DNA from: WTJY01 sp041568735
GTDB lineage: Bacteria; Chloroflexota; Anaerolineae; Promineifilales; Promineifilaceae
DNA: 32,704 nt
Reading direction: 5' to 3'
Assembly (NCBI GenBank): GCA_041568735.1
Contig: JBFFZG010000014.1
Location: 1-32,704 of the forward strand
A model generated the notes under the pieces. It was not told the origin of the DNA. It searched no databases and saw only the letters and a program-made list of their open reading frames with translations. Positions 1 through 6,900 of the stretch are shown piece after piece (the first letter of the stretch is position 1; each line of letters starts with the position of its first letter). The translations under genes and the position numbers were made by a program.

Positions 1-1329
1 GAGAGCGGGCTGGCCTATGTCGGGCTGGTTCACGCCTGTGCTCGCCTGGGTCTGGTGTTGATTCCCTTTAACACGCGCCTGGCGGCGGTGGAACTGGGAC
101 GGCAGATCGCCTGGACAGATTGCCGCCTTCTCATCGCCGACGAGACAGCGGCCGCCGGGAGCGGTTCAGAACCGGTCCGTCTGCTGGAAAATCTGCGGAT
201 TCTGCCGGCGGCCGAGATTCCCCGGCAGGCGCCTCCGGCGGCAGGGGATCAGCCGCCGGCGGAGGTCGATCCGCTCTGGAACGATGCGTCGGCCCTGGAG
301 GCCGTCCAGGCGATCGTGTTTACCTCCGGCACAAGCGGCCGGCCGAAGGCGGTGCCGATCACCTTTCGCCAGCATTTTTTCAGCGCTCTGGGTTCGGCCT
401 ACCGGCTGGGCGTCCAGCCGGAGGATCTCTGGTTGAGCTGCCTGCCGCTCTATCATGTGGGCGGGCTGGGGGTCCTTTTTCGCAGCTGCCTTTACGGAAC
501 GGCCGTCGATCTGCATCCCCGCTTCGACCTGGAAGAAATCAAGCGGGCGCTGGACGCGCGGCCGATCACCCTGATCTCACTCGTGCCGACCATGCTGGTC
601 CGGCTGCTCGAAGCGCGCGCCCGCTGGCCGGCAAGCCTGCGGCTCGTGCTGCTGGGAGGGGCGGCCACGCCGCCGGCGCTGGTGGCGGCGGCCGCGGCCC
701 AGGGGCTGCCGCTGGCCGTCTCCTACGGCATGACCGAGGCGGCCTCCCAGATCGCCACGATGATGCCGGACGGGGTGGTGCGCAAGCCGGGATGCGTTGG
801 CCGGCCGCTGCTGTTCACCGAAGTGCGGATCGTGGAGGAGGACGGCCGGCCGGCGGCGGCCGGCGCCTATGGAGAAATTCAGGTGCGGGGGCCGGTCCTG
901 ACGGCCGGCTATCTCGACCTCCCGGAAGAAAACGCCGGCCGCTTTCGGGATGGGTGGTTCGATACGGGAGACATTGGCTATCTGGATGGGGATGGTGACC
1001 TGTGGCTGGTGCAGCGGCGCAGCGATCTCATTATCAGCGGTGGGGAGAACATCTATCCGGCTGAGGTGGAGGCGGTGCTGCGCGCTCATCCGGCCGTGCG
1101 CGAGATCTGCGTCGTCGGTCTGCCGGATGATGAATGGGGAGAGCGGGTGGCGGCCATGGTCGAGCTCGAACGCGGACAGCTGCTTTCCCCCGAGGAGCTG
1201 CTCGCCTTCGGCCGGGAGCGCCTGGCGGGCTACAAGCTGCCGCGAGTGATCCGCATGGTGGAGCAGATGCCGGTAACCGGATCGGGCAAAATCGCCCGGA
1301 CGGAAGTTCTTGCAAAAATTCGGGAGTAA
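1..1329 (+). CDS. menE: o-succinylbenzoate-CoA ligase (MenE-like), 5'-truncated
   Basis: An acyl-adenylate-forming enzyme, probably the menaquinone-pathway ligase that activates o-succinylbenzoate with ATP and CoA in the cytoplasm. The reading frame is open to the left edge, so the N-terminus lies outside the window; 442 residues are visible, and family members are usually 450-490 aa. Visible motifs are the phosphate-binding loop FTSGTSGRPKAVP (about nt 319-357), the YHVGGLG stretch typical of MenE, the adenine motif SYGMTEAA, the TGD and SDLIISGGENIYPAE core motifs, and the C-terminal catalytic lysine in TGSGKIARTE. The WLSCLPLYHVGGLGVLFRS region fits MenE better than long-chain fatty acyl-CoA ligases, but the other men genes are not in view. 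A GTG at 55 could be read as a start, but upstream codons are in frame and continue the fold. Confidence 0.85.
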   Translation, partial: ESGLAYVGLVHACARLGLVLIPFNTRLAAVELGRQIAWTDCRLLIADETAAAGSGSEPVRLLENLRILPAAEIPRQAPPAAGDQPPAEVDPLWNDASALEAVQAIVFTSGTSGRPKAVPITFRQHFFSALGSAYRLGVQPEDLWLSCLPLYHVGGLGVLFRSCLYGTAVDLHPRFDLEEIKRALDARPITLISLVPTMLVRLLEARARWPASLRLVLLGGAATPPALVAAAAAQGLPLAVSYGMTEAASQIATMMPDGVVRKPGCVGRPLLFTEVRIVEEDGRPAAAGAYGEIQVRGPVLTAGYLDLPEENAGRFRDGWFDTGDIGYLDGDGDLWLVQRRSDLIISGGENIYPAEVEAVLRAHPAVREICVVGLPDDEWGERVAAMVELERGQLLSPEELLAFGRERLAGYKLPRVIRMVEQMPVTGSGKIARTEVLAKIRE

Positions 1330-1373
1330 TTCGAGAGAGGTGCCGGCGATAATGAGGGGGTGAGTGTCCTTTT

Positions 1374-1406
1374 ATTTTCCCGGAAACTGGCAGTTTCCGG
1401 GAAAAT
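1374..1406. repeat. Perfect 33-bp palindrome upstream of the RAYT gene
   Basis: Two 16-bp arms (1374-1389 ATTTTCCCGGAAACTG and 1391-1406 its exact reverse complement) flank a single G at 1390. As single-stranded DNA or RNA this forms a long hairpin with a small GGC-type loop. It lies 35 bp before the start codon of a REP-associated tyrosine transposase and 44 bp after menE. It may be the DNA substrate (a REP-like hairpin) of that transposase; it could also act as a menE terminator, although no T-tract follows it directly. Confidence 0.85.
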
Positions 1407-1441
1407 TAGGCCACCCAACAACTCAGCCAAGGAGGCCACAC

Positions 1442-2026
1442 ATGCCCAGAAGAGCCGTCGATTTCGCGCCGAATACCTACTACCACATCTACAACCGGGG
1501 GGTCCGGCTGCAGTCCCTTTTTATTGAACCCACCAACTACGAATACATCATCCGCAGTCTGAACCGAATCGGGAAAACGTGCGGCATTTCGATCATCGCC
1601 TACTGCCTCCTGCCCAATCACTACCATCTGCTCGTCTACCAGGAAAAGGAGACGGCGGCCGGCGAGCTGCCGAAGCGGGTGTTTGGCGGCTATTCACGCG
1701 CCGTAAACAGACGGTACGGCTGGGAAGGGACGCTCTACGAAGGGCGGTTCAAAGCTAAAACGGTCAAAGACCAGGACTTTCTTCGCCATCTCTGCCGGTA
1801 TATTCACGCCAACCCGGTCAAACACGGCTTCGTCGACGATCTCGAGGCGTGGCCCTGGTCCAATTATCTCGAATGGGTCGGCAAGCGGGAGCGGACGGCG
1901 GTCAACCGGCCGCTGGTGGACGCCGTGTTCGGTTCGGGTAAAGCCTACGCGGATTTCGTCGCGGACTACCTGGCCGGCTTTGCCGCGGCGGAAGCGCTCA
2001 ACTATCTCCGCGAGTGGGAGAACTGA
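1442..2026 (+). CDS. REP-associated/IS200-like Y1 tyrosine transposase
   Basis: A 194-aa HUH-superfamily single-strand DNA transposase of the RAYT type. The start at 1442 is chosen because an AAGGAGG ribosome-binding site lies just upstream; an in-frame earlier codon would translate through the palindrome. Family marks are the N-terminal YYHIYNRGV strand, the metal-binding H-x-H pair in LLPNHYHLLV (His60 and His62), the YEGRFKAK segment, and the C-terminal RYIHANPVKHG helix with a candidate catalytic Tyr, followed by WPWSNYLEW. No terminal inverted repeats, target duplication or partner tnpB are visible, so it looks like a domesticated RAYT rather than a complete IS. It is convergent with the histidine kinase gene, with a 9-bp gap. 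Confidence 0.88.
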   Translation: MPRRAVDFAPNTYYHIYNRGVRLQSLFIEPTNYEYIIRSLNRIGKTCGISIIAYCLLPNHYHLLVYQEKETAAGELPKRVFGGYSRAVNRRYGWEGTLYEGRFKAKTVKDQDFLRHLCRYIHANPVKHGFVDDLEAWPWSNYLEWVGKRERTAVNRPLVDAVFGSGKAYADFVADYLAGFAAAEALNYLREWEN

Positions 2027-2035
2027 GCACCGAGG

Positions 2036-3157
2036 TCATCCGGCTAAATCAATCGCGAACGTCGTCCCCTGGCCGGTACCCGGCGAGTCCACCGTAATTT
2101 TCCCCCCGTGCGCTTCGACAATCGATTTGGCAATAGCCAGGCCAAGGCCGGATTCACCACCGCTGCGGCGGCGGGCTTTATCGCCTCGGTAGAAGCGGTC
2201 AAAGATATGGGGGATCTCATCGGCGGGAATCCCTTCGCCCGTATCTCGCACGACGAGCCGGCCGGGAGCGGCCTGCAGGGCAATCGTTCCGCCGCCCGGC
2301 GTGTGGCGCAGGGCGTTGCCGACGAGATTATTCAGGACCTGCGCGAAGCGTTCGACGTCGACGGATACCGCCTCCAAATCGTCCGGGGCCTCGACCGTCA
2401 GTGTGATTCCCTGGGCTTCTGCCTGGGCGAAATAGGCAAGGGCGGTGCGTTCGAGAAGGGCGCGGGGATCGACCGGCCGCCGGTTGAGGGGCAGCTCGCC
2501 CGCATCGGCCAGCGAGAGCGTGCGCAGATCCTCGACGAGATGTTTGAGATGGTCGACCTGCTGGTTTAAGACCGCATAGATTTCCGGGCTGCCCTGCAGC
2601 TTGCCGTCGTGGAGCGCCTCGGAATAGCCGGCGATGATGCTCAGGGGGGTGCGCAGGTCGTGGGCGACATCGGCCGTCATCTGCCGCCGCAGCCGGGTGG
2701 CCTGGGCCAGGTCGGCACTCATCCGGTTGAAGGCGGCGGCCAGCCGGCCGATCTCATCCTGCGAGCGCACGGGCACCTGCAGGCCGAGATCCCCCCGCGA
2801 CAGGCGGCTCGTCGCCTCGGTCAGCTCCTGCAGGGGACGGGTCATGGTCCGGGACAAAAAGATGCCCAGCAGGAAGGCCAGCAGCGCTGCTCCGCCCGTA
2901 CCCAGCACCAGGAGACGGCCAAACCGGGCCTCGAAATTCCCCTCCGGGGTGCCCTGGGGAAAGCGAGAAAAGGGGATGCGGTTGGGGTTTCGATTGACCT
3001 GGGGCAGGGGATGGGTGTGGCCGGGGGCCGCGTTGGTGATAAAGCGCTCGAACTCCCGGAAGGTGCCCGGACCAACGACGACGGCCGTCAGGACCGTTCC
3101 GGCCAGACCGACAAATAAAAAGGCGATGAGGAGCTTCAAGGTCAAGGAGCGGCGCAT
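2036..3157 (-). CDS. Two-component sensor histidine kinase (HAMP-HisKA-HATPase)
   Basis: A 373-aa membrane-bound sensor kinase that should autophosphorylate and pass phosphate to the neighbouring OmpR-type regulator. Segments in order: TM helix 1 at about residues 9-30; a short extracytoplasmic loop of about 50 residues, rich in Pro, Asn and His; TM helix 2 at about 82-102; a HAMP linker to about 155; the H-box DVAHDLRTPLS with phospho-acceptor His166; an N-box NNLVGNALRHTPGGG; and the ATP-lid motifs DTGEGIP, FDRFYRGD and GLGLAIAK. The architecture matches BaeS/ResE-like kinases. The tiny sensor loop suggests it may sense within the membrane or through a partner. It is the second gene of a minus-strand pair, 45 bp after the regulator. 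Confidence 0.93.
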   Translation of the reverse strand: MRRSLTLKLLIAFLFVGLAGTVLTAVVVGPGTFREFERFITNAAPGHTHPLPQVNRNPNRIPFSRFPQGTPEGNFEARFGRLLVLGTGGAALLAFLLGIFLSRTMTRPLQELTEATSRLSRGDLGLQVPVRSQDEIGRLAAAFNRMSADLAQATRLRRQMTADVAHDLRTPLSIIAGYSEALHDGKLQGSPEIYAVLNQQVDHLKHLVEDLRTLSLADAGELPLNRRPVDPRALLERTALAYFAQAEAQGITLTVEAPDDLEAVSVDVERFAQVLNNLVGNALRHTPGGGTIALQAAPGRLVVRDTGEGIPADEIPHIFDRFYRGDKARRRSGGESGLGLAIAKSIVEAHGGKITVDSPGTGQGTTFAIDLAG

Positions 3158-3202
3158 AACAATACTCTTCTCAGCTGCCCGCAGGGGCGGGCCTGCCGGC
3201 TT

Positions 3203-3901
3203 TCATTCCCTGTCCCCGGCAAAGCGGTAGCCAAAGCCGTAAACGGTCTCGATATAGCGCGGCTGGCTGGGATCCGGCTCGATTTTAGTGCGCAGCCGGC
3301 GCACGTGGACGTCGATCGTCCGTTCATACCCTTCATAGGAGTCATCCTGGATTTGTTCCAGAAGATCGAGGCGGGAAAAAGCCCGGCCGGGATTGGCCAT
3401 CAGCACGGTCAGAATATCGAATTCCGAGGGCGTCAGATCGACCCGATCCTTGCCAATCTTCAGAACCCGGCCGCCGCGATCGAGAGTCAGGTCGCCGTGC
3501 CGCAGCAGATCGCTTTCGGCCGTCGTCTTGCCCAGGCGCCGCAGGACCGCCCGAATGCGGGCGGAAAGTTCGCGCATTCCAAACGGCTTGGTCACGTAAT
3601 CATCCGCCCCCAGCTCCAGACCGAGAACTTTATCGCTCTCCTCGAGCTTGGCCGTCAGGACGATAATCGGCGTTTCCGCTTCCCTCGTATAGGTTTTCAA
3701 AAATTCATAGCCGTCCATTTCCGGCATCATGATGTCGAGAATGATTAAATCCGGCTTTTCATAGCGGGCGACAAACAGCGCCTCCCGGCCGGTGCCGGCC
3801 GTCACGACCCGGTACCCTTCCTGGCTCAAATAAGCGCGAATCAGTTCGCGCAAATGGGCTTCGTCATCGACTACGAGAATCGTCTTGCTCATCTCATCCA
3901 A
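3203..3901 (-). CDS. OmpR/PhoB-family response regulator
   Basis: A 232-aa transcription factor with a receiver domain (residues about 7-120) and a winged-helix DNA-binding domain (about 135-230). The receiver has the acidic pair in VVDDE, phospho-acceptor Asp56 in LDIMMPEMDG, the conserved Thr in VLTAK and the Lys in YVTKPF. The C-terminal domain shows the typical DLTPSEFDIL, YEGYERTIDVHVRRLR and VYGFGYRF segments. An alternative start three codons later (MSKTILVVDDE, ATG at 3892) is equally plausible because neither has a clear ribosome-binding site. It is the first gene of the minus-strand pair and is divergent from the small membrane protein at 4181. The 11-bp-spaced half-sites at 4071-4098 between them are its likely binding site. 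Confidence 0.95.
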   Translation of the reverse strand: MDEMSKTILVVDDEAHLRELIRAYLSQEGYRVVTAGTGREALFVARYEKPDLIILDIMMPEMDGYEFLKTYTREAETPIIVLTAKLEESDKVLGLELGADDYVTKPFGMRELSARIRAVLRRLGKTTAESDLLRHGDLTLDRGGRVLKIGKDRVDLTPSEFDILTVLMANPGRAFSRLDLLEQIQDDSYEGYERTIDVHVRRLRTKIEPDPSQPRYIETVYGFGYRFAGDRE

Positions 3902-3933
3902 CCCACCAGACGCCCCAACGGCCGCCTCTTTCG

Positions 3934-3961
3934 ACTTTCAACTTTCCACTTTCCACTCACA
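3934..3961. repeat. Short heptamer array (ACTNNNN, four units)
   Basis: Four head-to-tail 7-bp units, ACTTTCA, ACTTTCC, ACTTTCC and ACTCACA. On the other strand this is NNNNAGT, the same invariant triplet as the longer AGTNNNN arrays at 14763 and 16687. It lies upstream of the response regulator start, probably in the leader of the kinase operon. Confidence 0.7.
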
Positions 3962-4070
3962 ACACCCCCCATTCTCCCACACACATGTTGCAAAAATATT
4001 AAGACCGCCGCCGCCGGCCGCTATCTGACTCGATTTTAACATCGTGCGCCGCACCGGCCTTGAGGTGTTT

Positions 4071-4113
4071 TCGACAATCCCTTAACATTGTCGTAACAAA
4101 AACCGGCTATTCT
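4071..4113 (+). promoter_or_regulatory. Triple 11-bp-spaced half-sites plus -10 box (PhoB-like operator/promoter)
   Basis: Three similar hexamers, TCGACA (4071-4076), TTAACA (4082-4087) and GTAACA (4093-4098), recur at exactly 11-bp steps, so the ACA triplets start at 4074, 4085 and 4096. A -10-like TATTCT follows at 4108-4113, leaving 9 nt after the last half-site. OmpR/PhoB regulators bind tandem half-sites at 11-bp spacing and replace the -35 element in this geometry. The site lies between the divergent regulator gene and the membrane-protein gene at 4181. Binding by the regulator at 3203-3901 is inference. Confidence 0.65.
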
Positions 4114-4180
4114 TAAGCATGCGCGCCAAACCGCGCCTCACTAACCGATCCGACACGGCAGGTCGGAAAAGGAGTTTCGT

Positions 4181-4663
4181 ATGTCCAATCGCACTCGATG
4201 GATCGCCATCATCGCTCTGGGGCTGGTCGGTCTGCTCGTTATTTTTTCCGGCGCCTTCTTAATTTCGCGGCAGGCAAGGCTGGCTGCCAGCATCGGCTTT
4301 CAGCAGCCGGCCATCAACCAGCGCGACTTTGACGACCGTTCGGAACAAGGCTCTGACGGCCCCTCGGAACGGGGCTTCGACCGCAGCGAGTCTGGCCGAC
4401 CGGGAGATTTTCAGCGGGGCGGGCACCATATCGCCCCCGGCCGGCGTGGACCGGGTGGTTTCGGCGGCGGCAGCGCCTTTATCTTCGGCTTTTTCGGGCT
4501 GCTGCGAGACATCGCGCTGATCATTCTGGCTATCTTTTTGATTTTCCGCTTCAGTGGGAGCCCGCAGCGCTGGGAGCACCCCGCGGCCGCTTCACCGCCG
4601 GCTCCGAACGGCGGAGGGGCCAAAACAGCCGGCGAAGAGACGCCTCCCACACAGACGGATTGA
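4181..4663 (+). CDS. Small two-TM membrane protein, unknown function
   Basis: A 160-aa protein that I do not recognise as a named family. An N-terminal TM helix (about residues 7-28) is followed by a polar, low-complexity segment rich in Asp, Ser, Arg and Gly (about 45-95, with repeated Ser-Glu/Asp-Arg pieces), a Gly-rich turn, a second TM helix (about 103-123), and a Pro/Ala-rich tail. A clear AAAAGGAG ribosome-binding site lies 6 nt before the ATG. It stands divergent to a response regulator-kinase pair and is preceded by PhoB-like half-sites, so it is a likely target of that two-component system and might feed back on the kinase or respond to envelope stress; this is inference. A good terminator follows at 4710-4748. 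Confidence 0.75.
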   Translation: MSNRTRWIAIIALGLVGLLVIFSGAFLISRQARLAASIGFQQPAINQRDFDDRSEQGSDGPSERGFDRSESGRPGDFQRGGHHIAPGRRGPGGFGGGSAFIFGFFGLLRDIALIILAIFLIFRFSGSPQRWEHPAAASPPAPNGGGAKTAGEETPPTQTD

Positions 4664-4709
4664 GCGCCGGCCGATCCGACCGTCGTTTCTTTCCACACTT
4701 CAACACACT

Positions 4710-4748
4710 GGCCTTCACTCGTCCCGGCGGGTGATGGCCTTTATTTTT
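4710..4748 (+). terminator. Rho-independent terminator
   Basis: GGCC (4710-4713) pairs with GGCC (4736-4739), and TCACTCG (4715-4721) pairs with CGGGTGA (4728-4734) using one G-U pair, with one T-T mismatch between the two stem parts. The T-rich tract TTTATTTTT follows at 4740-4748. It ends the membrane-protein transcript before the convergent ABC gene. Confidence 0.8.
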
Positions 4749-4791
4749 AAAAGAGAAATGCCCTCCCCCGGCGACCACCAGCCCCCTTTGG

Positions 4792-6597
4792 TTAAACCGA
4801 AAACTGAATGTCGTGCAGCCGCCGGTAGAGTCCATCGGGCCGGGTCAGCAGCTGGGCGTGAGTTCCCTGCTCGACCACCCGCCCCTGGTCGAGAACCAGC
4901 ACCCAGTCGGCGTTCTGCACCGTGCTCAGCCGATGGGCGATGATAAAGGTCGTGCGCCCGGCCATCAGGCGGTCGAGCGCCTCCTGAACCAGCGCTTCAC
5001 TCTCGCTGTCGAGGGAGGAGGTCGCCTCGTCGAGAATGAGGATGCGAGGATTTTTGAGAATGGCCCGGGCGATGGCCACCCGCTGCCGCTGCCCGCCGCT
5101 CAATTTGACCCCCCGTTCCCCGACGAGGGTTTCATAGCCGTCGGGCAGATCTTTCAGGATAAAGTCGTGGGCATTGGCAGCCTGCGCGGCCGCTTCCACC
5201 TCGGCCCGGCCCGCGTCGAGACGGCCGTACAGAATGTTGGTGTAGACCGAATCTGAAAAGAGCTGGGTTTCCTGGGGGACGATGCCGATCTGCACCCGCA
5301 GGCTTTCCAGCGTCACGTCGCGAATATCGCAGCCGTCGACCAGGATCCGGCCGCGGCCAACTTCGTAGAAACGGGGGATCAGGTTAACCAGGGTCGTTTT
5401 ACCCGCCCCGCTCGGTCCGACCAGGGCGATCACCTGGCCGGGTTCGGCCGTGAATGTGACATTTTTCAACAGGGACACCTGCCGATTGTAATTGAAGTCA
5501 ACCCCTTCAAAGCTGACCTCTCCGCGCACCAGGGGCAGGGGCGGCGCGCCCGGCCGGTCGACGATTTCCGGCGGCGTGTCGAGCAGGTCAAAGAGCCGTT
5601 CGGCCGCGCCGACGGCCGACTGAAACTGGGCGTAGAGGCCGGCCAGGGTGGCCACCGGGGCCGCCACCATCATGGTGTAGACGAGGTAAGCGACGAGCTC
5701 GCCGGCCGTCAGCCGGCCCTGGATGACCCCATAGCTGCCAAACCAGAGGGTCACGGTGATCGAAGCAAAGGCGAGAAAGCCGATGATCGGCGACAGGATC
5801 GCCCCCAGCTGCGCCCGGTACATGCCGGCCTTGTAGGTGGTTTCAATGCGGTCGTTAAACCGGCCAAACTCATAGGGCTCCCGGGTGAAGGATTTGACCA
5901 CCCGGATATTGCTGGCTGTCTCTTCGATCACATTGGCTGACTCGGCCAGGGCGTCCTGGACCTCTTTGGAAGCCCGGCGAATCCTGCGGCCGAGATAGAC
6001 CATCGTCAGGGAGATAATTGGAATCCCGGTCAGGATCAGCAGCGTGAGCTGCCAGTCGAGGTAAAAGAGAAAGGCGGCCGCTCCAATCAGGGTCAGAACC
6101 TGGCGCACCAGCGCCGTCAGGTTCGATGTGATCGCTCCCTGGAGCTGGGAAACATCGTTGGTAATTCGTGAAACAATTTCACCGGTCCGATTATCGGCGT
6201 AAAAGCGCAGCGAAAGCCGCTGCAGATGGCGGTAGACATCGAGGCGAATATCGGCAATCGCCCGCTCGCCGACAAGGGCCAGGGTGATCTGGTGAATAAA
6301 GCTGAAAACGGCCTGGATGGCGAAAACGGCCAGCAGTCCCCAGCCCAGGAAATTGAGCCGGTCCATATCCCGCTCGATCAGGACTCCATCCACCAGGTTC
6401 TGCACGACCAGCGGCAGGATCAGGCCGAGGGCGGCGCTGATGAGGAGGGCGACAAACGAGATGGCCAGCCAGCCCAGGCGAGGTCTGACATAGGCAAGCA
6501 GGCGGCCAAAGAGGGCCAGGCTCTCCCGGGTAATTTTATTTTTGGCCGCGCCGTCGGCTTCCTGCTGCCGGCCGATTCGTCTCGGATGATATGCCAT
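4792..6597 (-). CDS. ABC exporter half-transporter (fused permease-ATPase)
   Basis: A 601-aa type IV ABC exporter (MsbA/BmrA-like), with about six TM helices between residues 30 and 320 and a nucleotide-binding domain from about 355. All ATP-site motifs are canonical: Walker A GPSGAGKTT (394-402), signature LSGGQ (499-503), Walker B ILILDEATSSLD with catalytic Glu524, and the H-loop His555 in IIAHRLST. It should therefore work as a homodimer, unlike the degenerate pair at 18218-21876. The substrate (lipid, drug or peptide) cannot be read from sequence. A TAAAAT box lies 8 nt before the ATG (6606-6611), with GGGA close to the start and no convincing -35, so either a leaderless or an SD-led message is possible. 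It stands alone and is convergent with the small membrane protein. Confidence 0.93.
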   Translation of the reverse strand: MAYHPRRIGRQQEADGAAKNKITRESLALFGRLLAYVRPRLGWLAISFVALLISAALGLILPLVVQNLVDGVLIERDMDRLNFLGWGLLAVFAIQAVFSFIHQITLALVGERAIADIRLDVYRHLQRLSLRFYADNRTGEIVSRITNDVSQLQGAITSNLTALVRQVLTLIGAAAFLFYLDWQLTLLILTGIPIISLTMVYLGRRIRRASKEVQDALAESANVIEETASNIRVVKSFTREPYEFGRFNDRIETTYKAGMYRAQLGAILSPIIGFLAFASITVTLWFGSYGVIQGRLTAGELVAYLVYTMMVAAPVATLAGLYAQFQSAVGAAERLFDLLDTPPEIVDRPGAPPLPLVRGEVSFEGVDFNYNRQVSLLKNVTFTAEPGQVIALVGPSGAGKTTLVNLIPRFYEVGRGRILVDGCDIRDVTLESLRVQIGIVPQETQLFSDSVYTNILYGRLDAGRAEVEAAAQAANAHDFILKDLPDGYETLVGERGVKLSGGQRQRVAIARAILKNPRILILDEATSSLDSESEALVQEALDRLMAGRTTFIIAHRLSTVQNADWVLVLDQGRVVEQGTHAQLLTRPDGLYRRLHDIQFSV

Positions 6598-6900
6598 AGC
6601 GTCCCATTTTATCTTTCCGTTCTTAGAAGAAGGGCAGACAGATCGAATATCAAGAAAATTCCTACATTTGGCCTTCCCCAGGTCCTGTTTTTATGGACCC
6701 ATTTCCTAGTTACTTAGGTCAGGTTGTATTGGATAATGGGCCATTGATATTTCACACCAGTTTTTTTCTGCGATCCGGGTCGGAGGGGAACCCCTGTCGC
6801 AGCTGCATGTATTGGCCTCCCCAGAGTGAAAAGCGACCCAGTTCTTCCCAAGATGATCAAACTTCCCTCTTTTTCCTGGCCAGAATCGATGGGTGATGCC
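6598..6900. other. Divergent intergenic region, no gene seen
   Basis: About 300 bp between the starts of the minus-strand ABC exporter and the plus-strand hybrid kinase. It is more AT-rich than its surroundings and must hold both promoters. A weak candidate for the kinase is TTGTAT (6724-6729) with GATATT (6746-6751) at 16-bp spacing. No tRNA, strong hairpin or conserved repeat was recognised. In-frame alternative kinase starts (GTG 6826, ATG 6853 and 6889) lie at its right end. Confidence 0.4.

Noticed and set aside
1442..2026. Complete IS200/IS605 insertion sequence
   Set aside because: There is no tnpB, no paired left and right ends and no target-site pattern; a stand-alone RAYT is the better reading.
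4149..4167. Regulatory hairpin TCCGAC/GTCGGA before the small membrane protein
   Set aside because: It is a short 6-bp stem with no further support; it may be chance in GC-rich DNA.
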